This document shows, piece by piece, positions 41,032-48,262 of a DNA stretch of 48,262 bases (positions are counted from its first letter, which is position 1; each line of letters begins with the position of its first letter). The notes under the pieces are model-generated. The model had not been told where the DNA came from, made no database searches, and saw only the letters and a list, made by a program, of their open reading frames with translations. This DNA is from an uncultured Bacteroidales bacterium (GTDB lineage Bacteria; Bacteroidota; Bacteroidia; Bacteroidales; UBA932). The translations under genes and the position numbers were made by a program. The stretch spans positions 1 to 48,262 of the forward strand of contig CAJOHV010000008.1 of the NCBI GenBank assembly GCA_905234485.1, read 5' to 3'.

Positions 41032-41122
41032 CGTGCATACCCTCGCCACAAAAGGTGAGGGTATGTGCGTTTTAGGGGTCTATTTGCACATACCCCAGGT
41101 TGATTTGCTGAGGGTATGCACG
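41032..41122 (-). repeat. REP-like double hairpin, family A, copy 2
   Basis: CGTGCATACCCTC ... GAGGGTATGTGC - spacer GTTTTAGGGGTCTATTT - GCACATACCC ... GAGGGTATGCACG. The spacer is the reverse complement type of that in A1 and A3 (13 of 17 positions against A3), so this copy is inverted relative to them. It ends 3 bp before the stop codon of the RAYT gene. Confidence 0.88.
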
Positions 41123-41125
41123 CGT

Positions 41126-41995
41126 TTAAACCCTATCGACCAATTTTGCCGCCTCGGCATAAGAGATTCCGCAAGTACGGGCGGCCTGAGTGATGTCTGC
41201 ACTAAATCGAAATCTTATTTGACGTATCAATTCCGTCTGCTCTTCCCGGTTAAGATCTTCAAACTTCGCCTTTCCAAACAGCGATCTGATTAGATCCGGC
41301 AGAGCGGCAAGTATAGACTGATCCCTAAATGCAGGCAGATTATCTGCGGTTTCAATCCTCTTTTTGGCTTTTGATGAGTGAGATAAGAAATAATTCATTC
41401 TGGTGGGACTTTTGAAAAGTCTTTCAACAGCGTCCACTGGCACATAATTCTGTGGAAGAATGAAACCCTTCTCACTGATAATCCAATCCTTGGGAAGAGA
41501 TGTTTCTCCGGAATGAAGAAACTTTCTCAATCCTCTTCCTGACAATTCACCCAATCTTCTCCCCGAGGGTTTTTCCATTTGAAACACCGTATTGACAGAG
41601 CCCCAGGGATACTGGCTAGGATGAGAGCAGATATTGGCGTGTACACAGTTCATCATAACATAAGCGGCAGACCACTCAAAGCCCCATTCATTAAGATCAA
41701 TCGCTTCAATATGAACATCATTATCTCTAAGCAGACACTTCACGCCATACTTTTTCTGATAGTAGTGGGAGTATCTCCCCTTGAGATCTTGAATAAAAAT
41801 ACTTACCTCCTCCTTCTCTCCATATAAAATGAGATGAAGATGATTGGACATAAGAATGAAAATGAAGACTACGACTCCTTTATGGAGGAATGCTTCTATC
41901 GCTACATAATTCATTCCCACAGCAAAATCTTCGTCATCACGGAACCACAAAACCTCCTCGAGGTGTTCCGTAGAAATCAAATAAAAGTTTTTCAT
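41126..41995 (-). CDS. REP-associated tyrosine transposase (RAYT, Y1/HUH family)
   Basis: The protein has 289 residues from the ATG at 41995. An earlier TTG frame is rejected because that codon lies inside the -7 promoter box. The HUH motif is 'FILMSNHLHLILYGEKEE' (about residues 60-75). A Tyr-rich helix 'DLKGRYSHYYQKKYGV' probably holds the catalytic Tyr, and 'YVMMNCVHANICSHPSQYPW' matches the RAYT 'YI..NPvrAglv..p.dYpWSS' block. The C-terminal 'ITQAARTCGISYAEAAKLV' is a helix-turn-helix. RAYTs bind and nick REP hairpins as single-stranded DNA. By eye the gene is near 40% GC, far below its neighbours, suggesting acquisition. It lies between inverted family A repeats. Confidence 0.9.
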   Translation of the reverse strand: MKNFYLISTEHLEEVLWFRDDEDFAVGMNYVAIEAFLHKGVVVFIFILMSNHLHLILYGEKEEVSIFIQDLKGRYSHYYQKKYGVKCLLRDNDVHIEAIDLNEWGFEWSAAYVMMNCVHANICSHPSQYPWGSVNTVFQMEKPSGRRLGELSGRGLRKFLHSGETSLPKDWIISEKGFILPQNYVPVDAVERLFKSPTRMNYFLSHSSKAKKRIETADNLPAFRDQSILAALPDLIRSLFGKAKFEDLNREEQTELIRQIRFRFSADITQAARTCGISYAEAAKLVDRV

Positions 41996-42025
41996 AGAAC
42001 AATAATGCCTATTTAGATGGCAAGA

Positions 42026-42058
42026 CAAATATAAAACTAATTCTACTTATGTCCCAAA
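42026..42058 (-). promoter_or_regulatory. Bacteroides-type promoter for the RAYT gene
   Basis: On the minus strand: TTTG (42058-42055), 21-nt spacer, TATATTTG (42033-42026): exact consensus. The -33 box is 2 bp from repeat A3. The leader would be about 25 nt, which fixes the start at 41995. Confidence 0.75.
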
Positions 42059-42060
42059 CC

Positions 42061-42149
42061 GTGCATACCCTCGCCGAGAAGAGTGATGGTATGTGCAAAA
42101 ACACCCATAAAATGCACATACCCTCGGTCAGTTTGCCGAGGGTATGCAC
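42061..42149 (+). repeat. REP-like double hairpin, family A, copy 3
   Basis: GTGCATACCCTC ... GGTATGTGC - spacer AAAAACACCCATAAAAT - GCACATACCCTC ... GAGGGTATGCAC. It has the same orientation as A1 and is inverted relative to A2. It lies directly upstream of the RAYT promoter and 22 bp beyond the stop of the FAD oxidoreductase gene. Confidence 0.88.
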
Positions 42150-42171
42150 ACAAGGGCGATATCTAAAGAAA

Positions 42172-44019
42172 TTAGAGGAGATTTCCGTTGAAATCTACCG
42201 GGCGGGAGAAGGGGTTGAGGGAGCGGTCGAGCATCACGGCGGCCTGGAGGCGGGTCAAGGGTTTCTCACGGCAGCAGTCGTGGACCTCCACGGAAGCGCC
42301 GAGAGAGTTCAACAGGTCGGCGAAGGCGCCCTTGGTGACGATGTCGGAAGAAGGTTCCCGATCGGGTCGGGAAGGACACGAAGGGTCAGTCGCAGGGCAA
42401 CCTGAAGGAAGCACTGCAGAAGGGTAATAATCATCCAAATGCAAATCGGACCACTTGAGAGGGTCGGAGGCGCGGAACCAGGATTCGTTGGCCCAGCCGA
42501 CGTTCTGACCGATGCCGCGAAGGATACCCGTGCAGCCTATGCGCTGAATGGCCTCGAAGCCTTCCTCGCCGGGCTTGAGATCAAGCCAAGGCTGGAGGTA
42601 GGCGCCGGCGGCAAGCAGCGCTTTCTGAACCGAACGGACGTCGACCTCGCGAACCGCGCAACCGCGCTGGACGGAAAGCGCTGCCAGGATGCCGGCGGTC
42701 TGCCCTATCTCCACCACCACCGGCTGAAGGCGGGTCGAGCCGTTGATAAGATTAGTCACACTGATCGATTTTTCCGCCACTATCAGATCCTCGACCTTAA
42801 GCGGTACGAGCGAGCCGAGCGGCAGGGTGAACGACGGGATCGGCGCGAAATGAAGGCGCGGGAGCGAGGCCCAGTCGGGGTAAGCATAGTGATGATGGTC
42901 GACAGGATAATCGCCTACGCAGACGCCCGTACGGTAAGCGTTGGTAGAATAGCGGTCGCGCGCCTCGTCTACTGTAAACAGATGTTCGCCCTCGATGCGG
43001 CGGCTCTCACGATAGTACGGGAACAGCGCGAGCCCATCCTCCGACGGATATTCGTCTGCCAGCCCGAGGCTTTTCATCCCAAGGCTGGTCTGCAGGAAGT
43101 AGAGGAAACCGAGCGTGCGCTGCTTCGCCACCGCGATAACGGAATCCCTCTGCTCGCGCGACATCTCAATAATATTGGCGTAGAAGTCGTTCGCCTCTAC
43201 CGGCCAGTTTATCATCATCTCACCGCCTGGCAGCAGGCCGTATGAGAGCATCATCTCCGGCGACCACAGCGGCTGCCCCTTCGAGATCGAAGGGTCGTTG
43301 AGCGGGTTCTTGCAGCTGTTGATATAGTTGCGCTCGTTGTATCCCTCCGGCCGGGCGATAGTCATATCCGCCTCCGGGCCATAGTCCTTGATCGTCATGA
43401 CCATGGTCATATCCTGGACGATATCGTTGCCCTCTTCAAGGGCCATCTCCTCGCCCGTGTACGAGCGCGGGTCGAAGCCGATGTGGTATGCGACTCCGCA
43501 GGCCTTCGCAACATCGCCGAGCTCGGTCCCGTCGATCAATATCTTACAGCGCACGGTCTTCTTCGCCCCTGATTCGGACTCGAAGCCCACTTCCCATCCG
43601 CGGGAGAGTTTTTTCGCGCAGACGAAACGCAGGCCCTTCACTACCTTGAGCCGGGGCTCTGCCGCAGCAAGGTCTTCAAGGATCTGTTCGCCCACCTTAG
43701 GTTCGAACTGGATATGACTTACCCAGCCTGTCTTAAGGTTTTCGTAGCCGCCATAATGCTGGGCCACGGCGTCAGTGAATTCGCGGAACAAGCCGCCTCG
43801 CAGGCGGTAGTTGCCGTCGATGGCCGATACGCCGGCCGACGTCAACATTCCGCCGAGCCAGGGCGTCTCCTCGACTATAAGGGTATTCACACCGCAGCGC
43901 GCGGCCTGAACGCCTGCGGCAGTTCCCGAGGCGCCGCCGCCCACCACCAGGACATCCACACTTTGAGTACATGAAACGGCCGCCATAAGCGCCAAAAGGA
44001 AAAAAAGAATGCGTCGCAT
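42172..44019 (-). CDS. exported FAD-dependent oxidoreductase (FAD_oxidored family), lipoprotein
   Basis: The protein has 615 residues. A lipoprotein signal (MRRILFFLLALMAAVSC, Cys 17) is followed almost at once by the Rossmann dinucleotide motif 'VDVLVVGGGASGTAAGVQAA' and 'EETPWLGGMLTSAG', the pattern of the FAD_oxidored family often labelled 'xanthan lyase' in Bacteroidota. 'CKILIDGTELGDVAKACGVA' and 'NLINGSTRLQPVVVEIGQTA' are further FAD-site blocks. The last ~70 residues ('FADLLNSLGASVEVHDC', 'LTRLQAAVMLDRSLNPF') resemble a small helical add-on. An FAD enzyme carrying a Sec lipobox is unusual. The substrate is unknown; family members sit in glycan loci. Transcription is toward RAYT. Confidence 0.85.
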   Translation of the reverse strand: MRRILFFLLALMAAVSCTQSVDVLVVGGGASGTAAGVQAARCGVNTLIVEETPWLGGMLTSAGVSAIDGNYRLRGGLFREFTDAVAQHYGGYENLKTGWVSHIQFEPKVGEQILEDLAAAEPRLKVVKGLRFVCAKKLSRGWEVGFESESGAKKTVRCKILIDGTELGDVAKACGVAYHIGFDPRSYTGEEMALEEGNDIVQDMTMVMTIKDYGPEADMTIARPEGYNERNYINSCKNPLNDPSISKGQPLWSPEMMLSYGLLPGGEMMINWPVEANDFYANIIEMSREQRDSVIAVAKQRTLGFLYFLQTSLGMKSLGLADEYPSEDGLALFPYYRESRRIEGEHLFTVDEARDRYSTNAYRTGVCVGDYPVDHHHYAYPDWASLPRLHFAPIPSFTLPLGSLVPLKVEDLIVAEKSISVTNLINGSTRLQPVVVEIGQTAGILAALSVQRGCAVREVDVRSVQKALLAAGAYLQPWLDLKPGEEGFEAIQRIGCTGILRGIGQNVGWANESWFRASDPLKWSDLHLDDYYPSAVLPSGCPATDPSCPSRPDREPSSDIVTKGAFADLLNSLGASVEVHDCCREKPLTRLQAAVMLDRSLNPFSRPVDFNGNLL

Positions 44020-44039
44020 AGCAATTGGTTATAGTAAGC

Positions 44040-44047
44040 CAAATTTA
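44040..44047 (-). promoter_or_regulatory. candidate -7 promoter box for the FAD oxidoreductase gene
   Basis: TAAATTTG on the minus strand, 20 nt before the ATG at 44019. It matches TAnnTTTG, but no TTTG lies at the right distance upstream (T-rich instead). Confidence 0.4.
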
Positions 44048-44097
44048 GCAAAAAATCCACAAAAAAAGAGGCGGGCGATTATGAAGTGTGGTTAATA

Positions 44098-47000
44098 TTA
44101 GTTGACCTTGAAGCAGCTCCAACCAACTTCGGTAGCAGCGGCGACGATGTAGGTCACCTCGTCGATAACGGTCGTAGTAACGAAACCGGTTCCGTTGTTA
44201 CCCTGGGTGTAAGCCTCAACTGCATGTGCGGGGTTGCCAGGATATGCAAGAGCATAAGCATTCGTCCTCGCATTCAGACCAGCCTCGTCGCCGATAGCGT
44301 AGATTCTGGCGAGCAGGCCACCGTCACCGGAGACATCAAGGAGACGCAGGCTTGCGTATTTGCCATTGACGGTCACATAGACGATCTGCTGCTTACCATC
44401 GATAGTCATGATGGTCGGATCAAGCACGCTGTGCTTAAAGATTCCAGCAGTAGCATAATCAGCCCACACACCGGTTGTGATTTCAGTGCAGTACCAGCCA
44501 TCCTTATTATACTTGAAGATTCCGCGCACAACTGCTGCAGTATTACCGGTAAGGAGTGCATAGTGGCTACCCTCAACGGTGCCAGGGCCGGAGAAGACAT
44601 AGATACCAAGCATCTTACTTCCGGTAGCGGTGTTCATAAAAGGCGGGCAATAAGGCTCGGCAGCGTTGGTGACAGCGCCGTCCTTGACCTGGAACAGATA
44701 ACTGGCACGCTGATCTCCTGACTGAGCGTAATCAACAAATGCGAGAACGCCTTCTTCGTTGGTTCCCCAACCGGTCATGGTGTCACCAAGACGGCCTGCA
44801 GGGATTGTGTACTCAAGAACCTTCTCAGCCTTGGTGAAGTACGGGCTAGCAGTCGTAAGTTTGTAAACTACGAGAGGTGTTCCATTGCTCTGCTGACCCA
44901 TCGAAGCCACATAGACGGTTTCACCGAGTTTTGCAGTGGAGCAGACTTTGAAGTGACCCTTGTCCTCAATACCTTCAGTGATCTTGTAGAGGTATTCTCC
45001 GGTAAGCACATCGAAGACTGCGATACCGCTGTTGGCGAGAGCAGCCTGTGCGATAGGAACATAGAGATAACGGCCGGATGCAACTCCGTGACGGGCCCAG
45101 TTGTTACCGGTGGCCTGAGGGAGAACTGCATCGTCCCATGTGTTGTTGTACTCATCCCAGTGTGCCCAGACACGGCCGAGAGTCTCGTTGACGATGAGGT
45201 CGTTGTTCGCGGCTGCGTACTTGAGGTCAGGATAGAAGAAGTTATTGTTGTGGAAGAGCCACTCATTTCCTGCTCCGAAGAGGCTGCGGTATGATCCGTC
45301 CTGAGTGTTGTCGTTCTTTGTTCCGTCGCCGAGAACAACAGTGGACTCACCGAATGCATAGAACTGGAAGCCGACTGCGGCACCGTCATTGCCAGCGGAG
45401 TTGAACCTGTTAGCCTTGAGGATAACATTGGATCCACCGGTTCCGCTGATGCGGACACCATAGCTGTAACTTCCGTTGAAAGTACAGTTGGCAATCTCGA
45501 GGATAGAGTCATAGGCCTGGATCTTACGACCTGCGGCGCCGGTTCCGTTGATGGTGACATTGTTGATGACATCACGCTCTGTTCCCTTCTTATAACCGAC
45601 CCAAATACCGGTGGAACTCTCCAGTGCGGTATTGATGGTGAGGTTCTCAAGGAGACAGCCGAATCCGCTTCCGTCGATCTCAACACCGGTAGTGAAGGCG
45701 TTGGTATACCAACCATCCTCGGCCATTGTGGTAAGGGAATTCTCTGTAGGATTGATGGTGAAGTTACGGACAGTAGCCTTGGCGCCCTTGATCTCTACAG
45801 ATCCTACGATTGTACTGCTCTGAGCAGTTCCGTCGATAACGATAGGAACAGTAAGCTTCGAGCCGTCGATCTTGATTTCTTCAGTAACAGTTGTACTTGC
45901 AGGAACCGTAATCGTTGCTGTGCCGGTAGTAATGGCTGCGGCGGCCTCGACAGCTGCACCTACAGTTGCGAACTTATAACCGTTTAGGCTTACGTCTCCA
46001 GCGTTTACATACGGGCTGGCGATTGCGGGATGCCAGGTGTTTTCTGTACCTGTTCCGCTCACACGGTTAGTAAAGTTTGCTGAATAGAGGTTGTTGTCAA
46101 CAGTTCCATCTCCAAGGGTGATGTCGCAACCGGTAAGGGTTGAGTGGACATCGATAGCAGATGTTGTTGCGGCTGCAGCCTCAAACTTGTTGCCTGCGAT
46201 AACGACCTTGGTTGAGCCACTTCCTCTTCCAAGACGGATAGGATACTTGCTGGAAACGATAGTATTGCCGACGAGGTTGATACTTCCGTAAACCTGCATA
46301 CCGCGCTGAGTGCCGCAATTCAGGACGTTTCCTGTTACAAGATCTCCCTCTGCTGCATCGGCCTCATTTCCTGCGAAATAGATGGCGGTTGCATTAGATA
46401 CGGAGTTGTTGATGACGTTGTCCTTGATAGTTGCGCCGAAGCCGGGAACATTGACCTGAATACCGAAAGCGTACCCGCTAGCTGCACTATTGAGATATGT
46501 ACCGGGCAGAGTTGTGAGAGAGGTCGTAGCTACTGTAATATCAAGATTCTTGATGGTAGCTGCGTTCTTGTAGATCTCGATACCGCCGACGATCTTGGCC
46601 TTTGCGCCACCGTCGATGGTAACAGGAACAGCGATCTTGGCGCCGTCGATCTTGACAGCCTCCTCGAAGGTCTTGTTTGCGAGAGTGATCACAGCCTCGC
46701 CCTCGGTGAGAGCCTCGGCAGCGGTCAGAGCCTCTGCGATGGTGTTGTACTCAAGCGCGCCGTTGAGGGTGACAGGAGCAACTGCCTTCTGGGCGATGGT
46801 GATGGTCTCGAGGACGGTGTTGTCGCTCTTGCGGACCACCTTCACGGAAGAAGAACGTGCGTCGCCTTCGTTAGCGGCAGCGGTGAGGACCACGGTGTAA
46901 GTGGTAGCCTTGGTCTCCTTGTAAGAGAGCCAGTCCTCAGTCTCATCGAGAACTGCAATCTCCACATTGGACACAACGGGAACCTCGATGGTTCCGCCGA

Positions 47001-47694
47001 CACCTGCGATAGGGGTAACCTCGGAAACAGTGGCGTAAGGTCCCTCAAGATTGATCTTCTTGATGGAAGCCTTGCCGAGAGTTCCGTCTTCTGCCCAAAC
47101 GAGGACATTGCCCTTCACTGCGGGAGTAGGAACGGTGATGTCCACAGTCTCAGCAGTAACCTCTGCAATGTAAGGAGCGGATGCGAATGCATCGACGGTG
47201 GTCGCTGCGGTTCCGTTCTCGACTGAGTAAGGGACCTTCACGATGCCGGGATCAACTGCCACATCCTGAGCGATCACGAGCCTGAATGCCTTTGCATAAG
47301 GGATTCTGAGTTCGCCCTGGGCGGTGGTGATGACCACGATGTCACCTTCAATGGCAACGTTCGTAATCCAGGAGTCGCCATCCTTACCATCCTTACCGTT
47401 AGTACCGTTGGTACCATTGGTTCCGTCCTTACCATCCTTACCATGGTTCAGCTGATACTTGTCACCATTGGTCAGAGTGATAAGCCATCCGTCTGCATTT
47501 TCTGTCACGGATGCGATGTAAACTCCCTGATTGACAGCAGTCTGAAGAGCCTTGATAGCGGCCTCATTCTGGGCTACTTTGTCTTCGAGAGCCGAGACCC
47601 TTGTGTTGAGGTCCTCAACATAGGTCTGGATTTCTTTGGTACAACCGACCAGGAGGAAGGCCGCGCCAAAAATTGCTAACAAAATCTTTTTCAT
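44098..47694 (-). CDS. large surface lipoprotein: DUF4988, collagen-like repeat, BACON-like, duplicated beta-helix, propeller-like end
   Basis: The protein has 1198 residues. The lipobox is FLLVGC (Cys 18). Residues about 22-50 form a coiled coil ('VEDLNTRVSALEDKVAQNEA'), followed by DUF4988-like sequence ('ADGWLITLTNGDKYQLNHGK') and a Gly-X-Y run of about 22 residues (GKDGKDGTNGTNGTNGKDGK). Residues about 130-310 look like BACON/Ig modules. Two parallel beta-helix modules (about 315-565 and 567-830) are clear duplicates: 'EEAVKIDGAKIAVPVTIDGG' against 'TEEIKIDGSKLTVPIVIDGT'. The last ~370 residues look propeller-like ('GIAVFDVLTGEYLYKI'). No catalytic residues are recognised; binding or adhesion is plausible. 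A TATCTTTA box (47754-47761) is a weak promoter candidate. A GHL10 gene precedes it. Confidence 0.82.
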   Translation of the reverse strand: MKKILLAIFGAAFLLVGCTKEIQTYVEDLNTRVSALEDKVAQNEAAIKALQTAVNQGVYIASVTENADGWLITLTNGDKYQLNHGKDGKDGTNGTNGTNGKDGKDGDSWITNVAIEGDIVVITTAQGELRIPYAKAFRLVIAQDVAVDPGIVKVPYSVENGTAATTVDAFASAPYIAEVTAETVDITVPTPAVKGNVLVWAEDGTLGKASIKKINLEGPYATVSEVTPIAGVGGTIEVPVVSNVEIAVLDETEDWLSYKETKATTYTVVLTAAANEGDARSSSVKVVRKSDNTVLETITIAQKAVAPVTLNGALEYNTIAEALTAAEALTEGEAVITLANKTFEEAVKIDGAKIAVPVTIDGGAKAKIVGGIEIYKNAATIKNLDITVATTSLTTLPGTYLNSAASGYAFGIQVNVPGFGATIKDNVINNSVSNATAIYFAGNEADAAEGDLVTGNVLNCGTQRGMQVYGSINLVGNTIVSSKYPIRLGRGSGSTKVVIAGNKFEAAAATTSAIDVHSTLTGCDITLGDGTVDNNLYSANFTNRVSGTGTENTWHPAIASPYVNAGDVSLNGYKFATVGAAVEAAAAITTGTATITVPASTTVTEEIKIDGSKLTVPIVIDGTAQSSTIVGSVEIKGAKATVRNFTINPTENSLTTMAEDGWYTNAFTTGVEIDGSGFGCLLENLTINTALESSTGIWVGYKKGTERDVINNVTINGTGAAGRKIQAYDSILEIANCTFNGSYSYGVRISGTGGSNVILKANRFNSAGNDGAAVGFQFYAFGESTVVLGDGTKNDNTQDGSYRSLFGAGNEWLFHNNNFFYPDLKYAAANNDLIVNETLGRVWAHWDEYNNTWDDAVLPQATGNNWARHGVASGRYLYVPIAQAALANSGIAVFDVLTGEYLYKITEGIEDKGHFKVCSTAKLGETVYVASMGQQSNGTPLVVYKLTTASPYFTKAEKVLEYTIPAGRLGDTMTGWGTNEEGVLAFVDYAQSGDQRASYLFQVKDGAVTNAAEPYCPPFMNTATGSKMLGIYVFSGPGTVEGSHYALLTGNTAAVVRGIFKYNKDGWYCTEITTGVWADYATAGIFKHSVLDPTIMTIDGKQQIVYVTVNGKYASLRLLDVSGDGGLLARIYAIGDEAGLNARTNAYALAYPGNPAHAVEAYTQGNNGTGFVTTTVIDEVTYIVAAATEVGWSCFKVN

Positions 47695-47772
47695 GAAATT
47701 GTGTTTGGTTAATAAAATGTTATAAGGTTAGTAATGAATTTCTATATCGGATGTAAAGATAGTAAAAAAAAT

Positions 47773-48261
47773 TTACTTTCCGAGTGCTTTATCTATGCCT
47801 TTTTTGGCATACTGCCACTGATCAGCCTGCTTCAGATGAATCATATCGAAGAGGAAATAACCGTCGCAGGCGTCGTAACACGCTTTAACTGAATTGGTTA
47901 TGGCCTCGTTCTCCTGATCCTGGGTGTAGTTGTTCGAGGAATCCCAGTTCCCGACATCGGGGCCACCCGCCACCAGAGGGCACGCATCGCCGATTTTCTG
48001 CTTGACTTGCTTGCAGAATCCCTGCATGGTCCACTCGCCAGTGCCATAGACGGCGCCCGGACTTGCATAAGCGCCGATCAGCATATGGTCGCAGTGGTCT
48101 GCGAAACCGTAGTTTTTGTAGTCCGCGCTGGCCCAGGTGCTGAAATAGGCCGAGGTATTATACGAAGGGCTCGCCCAGTTCACGCCCACATCGTAGTACT
48201 GGCTGTACCAGCCGCCCACATACACTCCGAACTTTATTTTCGGGTTCTGCGCATGGGCGAT
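47773..48261 (-). CDS. GHL10-like family 10 glycosylhydrolase (C-terminal part, runs off the window)
   Basis: The frame is open to the right edge; about 163 residues are visible, starting with IAHAQNPKIKFGVYVGGWYS. 'YDVGVNWASPSYNTSAYF' and 'YGFADHCDHMLIGAYASPGA' align with the 'NGQNWAS' and 'TGMAEELDVFMTGAYLERVW' blocks of the paralogue at 4329. The end, 'DACDGYFLFDMIHLKQADQW', matches 'QSDGMMAFDMCHTFGKPEAW'. The DYCRY catalytic block lies outside the window. It is upstream of the beta-helix lipoprotein gene (78-bp gap), repeating the pairing of GHL10 enzymes with large surface lipoproteins seen at 4-7 kb. Confidence 0.8.
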   Translation of the reverse strand: MAHAQNPKIKFGVYVGGWYSQYYDVGVNWASPSYNTSAYFSTWASADYKNYGFADHCDHMLIGAYASPGAVYGTGEWTMQGFCKQVKQKIGDACPLVAGGPDVGNWDSSNNYTQDQENEAITNSVKACYDACDGYFLFDMIHLKQADQWQYAKKGIDKALGK

Positions 48262-48262
48262 G

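Noticed and set aside
41996..42028. Upstream TTG start for the RAYT protein
   Set aside because: The TTG lies inside the TATATTTG promoter box, so it would not be in the transcript; the ATG at 41995 is preferred.
38691..42149. CRISPR array
   Set aside because: The three similar repeats are about 90 bp, palindromic and 0.9-2.3 kb apart with genes between; there is no spacer periodicity and no cas gene.
41032..42149. Conventional IS200/IS605 insertion sequence
   Set aside because: The protein is longer than TnpA, has the RAYT C-terminal helix-turn-helix, there is no tnpB, and the flanks are REP-like elements that also occur alone (A1).
47386..47450. Variable-number tandem repeat
   Set aside because: The repeated bases encode the in-frame Gly-X-Y run of the large lipoprotein with varied codons; it is reported as a protein feature, not as a separate DNA repeat.

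Overview
This window looks like a chromosomal segment of a fairly high-GC gut-type Bacteroidota (order Bacteroidales; genus not determined). The grounds are a SusC/SusD pair, many lipoproteins with acidic or P/D/T-rich tethers, GH97 and GH89 enzymes, DUF5018/DUF4988-type surface proteins, and several promoters matching the Bacteroides consensus TTTG-N19-21-TAnnTTTG. Almost all genes sit on the minus strand in tight, overlapping operons.

Layout, left to right. Positions 2-160 hold the end of a DUF2147 gene. Positions 133-2913 are sufBCD, with an unusually short SufD. Positions 2932-12334 are a polysaccharide-utilisation-type operon read leftward: susC, susD (frameshifted), a small lipoprotein, a DUF5018 lipoprotein and two GHL10-like glycosidases. 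Divergent from it are a phosphodiester glycosidase (NAGPA-like) and a DUF4832 protein (12419-14931). Positions 14923-19813 form an aroB / aroD-aroA fusion / LamG-GDPD operon. A tRNA-Leu(CAA) follows, with its own promoter and terminator. Positions 20048-20799 have no gene but contain a repeat element. Positions 20800-23185 are a four-gene operon (small protein, GHL10, TfoX-like, small membrane protein), followed by aroC and a NagD-type HAD phosphatase. Positions 25527-38632 form one tight minus-strand run: GH89 alpha-N-acetylglucosaminidase (frameshifted), two GH97 enzymes, a metallophosphoesterase/six-hairpin glycosidase fusion, nagB, a GDPD, and a NagB/PIG-L fusion. Positions 38836-40999 encode two secreted SGNH esterases. 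Positions 41126-41995 encode a REP-associated (RAYT/Y1, HUH) transposase. Positions 42172-44019 encode an exported FAD oxidoreductase, 44098-47694 a 1198-residue beta-helix lipoprotein, and 47773-48261 the end of a fourth GHL10-like gene.

The most interesting structure is a REP/RAYT system. The HUH transposase gene lies between two inverted copies (41032-41122 and 42061-42149) of a ~90-bp double-hairpin element, and a third copy is at 38691-38783. A second, unrelated ~140-bp family with the same four-arm architecture occurs at 20292-20433 and 24326-24465.

Metabolically, amino-sugar release and phosphodiester cleavage recur: GH89, NagB, PIG-L, two GDPDs, an NAGPA-like enzyme, a metallophosphoesterase, a HAD phosphatase and four GHL10-like enzymes. 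I infer, without proof, that the organism harvests amino-sugar polymers carrying phosphodiesters, such as bacterial cell-wall glycopolymers, or modified host glycans. Two large genes carry single-base frameshifts that are either real decay or assembly errors.
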